Below, one piece after another: positions 62,980 through 64,000 of a stretch of 64,000 nucleotides of DNA; within the stretch, counting starts at the first letter, position 1; each line of letters begins with the position of its first letter. Below the pieces are notes generated by a model. It was not told the origin of the DNA. It saw nothing but the letters and a program-made list of their open reading frames with translations, and searched no databases. This DNA is from Rheinheimera sp. 1928-s (GTDB lineage Bacteria; Pseudomonadota; Gammaproteobacteria; Enterobacterales; Alteromonadaceae): positions 609,306 through 673,305 of the forward strand of contig NZ_JARIXP010000001.1 of NCBI RefSeq assembly GCF_029269265.1. Direction: 5' to 3'. The translations under genes and the position numbers were made by a program.

Positions 62980-63042
62980 TTACCGCCTCCCCGTTGGGGT
63001 GGTAAAGAGGCGAAAAAAGCGAGCGATCTGAATTGGTTTCAT
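62980..63042 (-). CDS. pheL: Phenylalanine leader peptide
   Basis: A 20-codon ORF reading MKPIQIARFFRLF and a short tail, with TTT TTT and a third TTT codon. Stalling at these would cover arm 1 (CGCCTC). Arms 1 and 2 (CGCCT with CCCC, pairing GGGGAGGCG), 2 and 3 (GGGAGG with CCTCCC) and 3 and 4 (terminator) are all visible. The arrangement matches classical pheA attenuation though the peptide has fewer Phe than in E. coli. Confidence 0.8.
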   Translation of the reverse strand: MKPIQIARFFRLFTTPTGRR

Positions 63043-63053
63043 GGCCACCACAA

Positions 63054-63079
63054 TAGTAAGTCTGGACGTCTAAAGTCAA
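63054..63079 (-). promoter_or_regulatory. Candidate promoter of pheL-pheA
   Basis: On the minus strand TTGACT (63079-63074) overlaps the stop codon of the penicillin-acylase gene. TACTAT lies 15 bases after it (TATTGT at 18 is an alternative -10). Confidence 0.55.
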
Positions 63080-64000
63080 GCTTTAGGTTGCAACTTCAGT
63101 AAGTATTTTTGCTCACCAGGTAAAAAGCCTAAAGCCTGCTCCTTTAACCAGAAGTCGTGGTCCGCATCATAAAAGGGGGATAACGGATGGCCTGACTGAC
63201 CTGCCGGTATCACTAAAATACCTTCAGCTTCTTTGCCTGGTGACACCACCATACGTTCTGACTGGCCATGCACTCTGTTTTGTACTCTTGGCATATGACT
63301 GTCACCATTCATCGGCATTGCAGGCATATTCAGCCAGTCGCCGAAGAAAGGTACTGCAGCTGAGAGTGGATGCACTATAGAGCTTTGATTGATGTTGCCC
63401 CAGCTTGCGCTGGCTAAAGAGCCATAATCTGTTTCCAGCTTTTGTTTACTTTGCAGAACGGCTTGTTGCAATAAGCTGCGCCAGGAGCTGAATGTGGCAG
63501 GTAGGGTGTCAGTTCGCTGTTGCTGCAGCATTGCCCAGCCTGCAGTCTCCAGAGAGTATTTCAGGTCCCGCCCTGATAAGTTATTTTCCTCCAGCAGAGC
63601 CGTTAAAGGCGCAAAGCTCAACTCCAGTGTTTTGGCCCGAAAAGAGCGCAGCAATGCGTAGCCCACTGAGCCAATACTGGCATGGCTGGCATCTTTCATC
63701 ACGTAATCCAGATAAGACTCTAAGTTATGTTCTGCGACAAAGTCTTTGGTCAGCACTGTGTCTAATAACAACTGTTGCCAGCGGGCCAGCATTAAGGCGC
63801 GGTGATCCAGCTGAATGTCATGCAAACTTTGTTCGGTATGCAGGGCTGTTGCTGTTAAGGCATCACGGATTTGCTGGCCACGGGCACCTAAGTCGTAACC
63901 GCCATTACCAATCAATGCTAAGTCTTTGCCGCCTATCACTCTGCTGTTGGCTGTCCAGAGCTGACCGGATTGCGGCTGGTAAATTTGTGGGGAACGGCTT
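63076..64000 (-). CDS. Penicillin acylase family (S45) hydrolase, 3' part
   Basis: The last 307 residues of a longer protein; the frame is open to the window end. QLWTANSRVIGG, GNGGYDLGARGQQIRDAL, the later TWGxxN-like ASWGNINQSSIVHPLS, and SGQSGHPLSPFYDADHDFW-type AGQSGHPLSPFYDADHDFW are typical of the beta-chain C-terminus of Ntn hydrolases such as penicillin or acyl-homoserine-lactone acylases. The catalytic serine of the beta-chain lies upstream, outside the window. Substrate unknown. Confidence 0.85.
   Translation of the reverse strand, partial: SRSPQIYQPQSGQLWTANSRVIGGKDLALIGNGGYDLGARGQQIRDALTATALHTEQSLHDIQLDHRALMLARWQQLLLDTVLTKDFVAEHNLESYLDYVMKDASHASIGSVGYALLRSFRAKTLELSFAPLTALLEENNLSGRDLKYSLETAGWAMLQQQRTDTLPATFSSWRSLLQQAVLQSKQKLETDYGSLASASWGNINQSSIVHPLSAAVPFFGDWLNMPAMPMNGDSHMPRVQNRVHGQSERMVVSPGKEAEGILVIPAGQSGHPLSPFYDADHDFWLKEQALGFLPGEQKYLLKLQPKA

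Noticed and set aside
1-64000. Toxin-antitoxin, defence or secretion gene cluster
   Set aside because: All sizeable frames are accounted for by core metabolism, translation, envelope and regulatory families. No nuclease, methylase, helicase-defence or toxin pair was found.

Overview
This window reads as a chromosome segment of a free-living gammaproteobacterium close to Rheinheimera or other Alteromonadales-like genera. The protein families and gene orders point there: recX-alaS-lysC-csrA-tRNA, corB/ypjD/ffh/rpsP-rimM-trmD-rplS, smp/serB, bamD/rluD-pgeF-clpB and aroF-tyrA. Base composition is close to even. There is no phage, plasmid, integrase, transposase or CRISPR array. Taxon and product names come from recognising protein motifs by eye, not from a database search.

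Layout. 1-9.65 kb is a single-direction pectin/hexuronate operon: the 3' end of a GH28 pectinase, uxaA, uxaC, a uxuB-type reductase, eda, kdgK, a gapN-like aldehyde dehydrogenase, a VOC protein and a secreted PL10 pectate lyase. 9.7-14.6 kb holds a YqhA membrane protein, a secreted S46 dipeptidyl-peptidase of the DPP7 type and two membrane proteins. 14.6-21.8 kb is recX-alaS-lysC-csrA, a tRNA-Ser/Arg/Arg cluster with an unusual downstream repeat array, a CBS protein, and tRNA-Trp-holD-rimI. 22-36 kb carries prfC, argS, pdxH, tatD, smp/serB, a large double-PilZ protein, radA, bamD, rluD and pgeF. 36-45.7 kb has clpB behind a sigma-32-type promoter, an Aer-like chemoreceptor, a CBS protein, gshA, a lytic-transglycosylase lipoprotein, corB and ypjD. 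45.9-52.8 kb has ffh, the S16 operon, a DnaJ-related protein, a ThrE-type exporter, an HTH-REC regulator and a DUF3135 protein. 53-64 kb has aroF-tyrA, mtgA, an inducible-type basic amino-acid decarboxylase, a LOG protein, a beta-CASP hydrolase, pheA with its attenuator, and the 3' part of a penicillin acylase.

How it works together. The first operon takes pectin fragments to hexuronates, then to KDG and KDPG, and finally to pyruvate plus glyceraldehyde-3-phosphate; the gapN-like enzyme would oxidise the latter with NADP. Two aromatic branches are visible with readable control: a TyrR-like box in the aroF-tyrA leader and a pheL leader peptide with competing hairpins before pheA. A perfect ARG-box core lies upstream of the decarboxylase.

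Most unusual signal. A family of roughly 75-bp structured repeats occurs at 19.7-20.2 kb, 49.4-49.6 kb and, in divergent form, 51.6-51.75 kb. Each has three hairpins in fixed order around a CCCNNAGGG core. Stems differ between copies but stay paired, while the apical loops keep GGA. One copy is a clean 75-bp insertion into a tandem duplication of a tRNA-Arg 3' end, about 600-1000 bp downstream of csrA. GGA in hairpin loops is the recognition pattern of CsrA, so a CsrA-binding RNA role is a testable hypothesis and not a conclusion.
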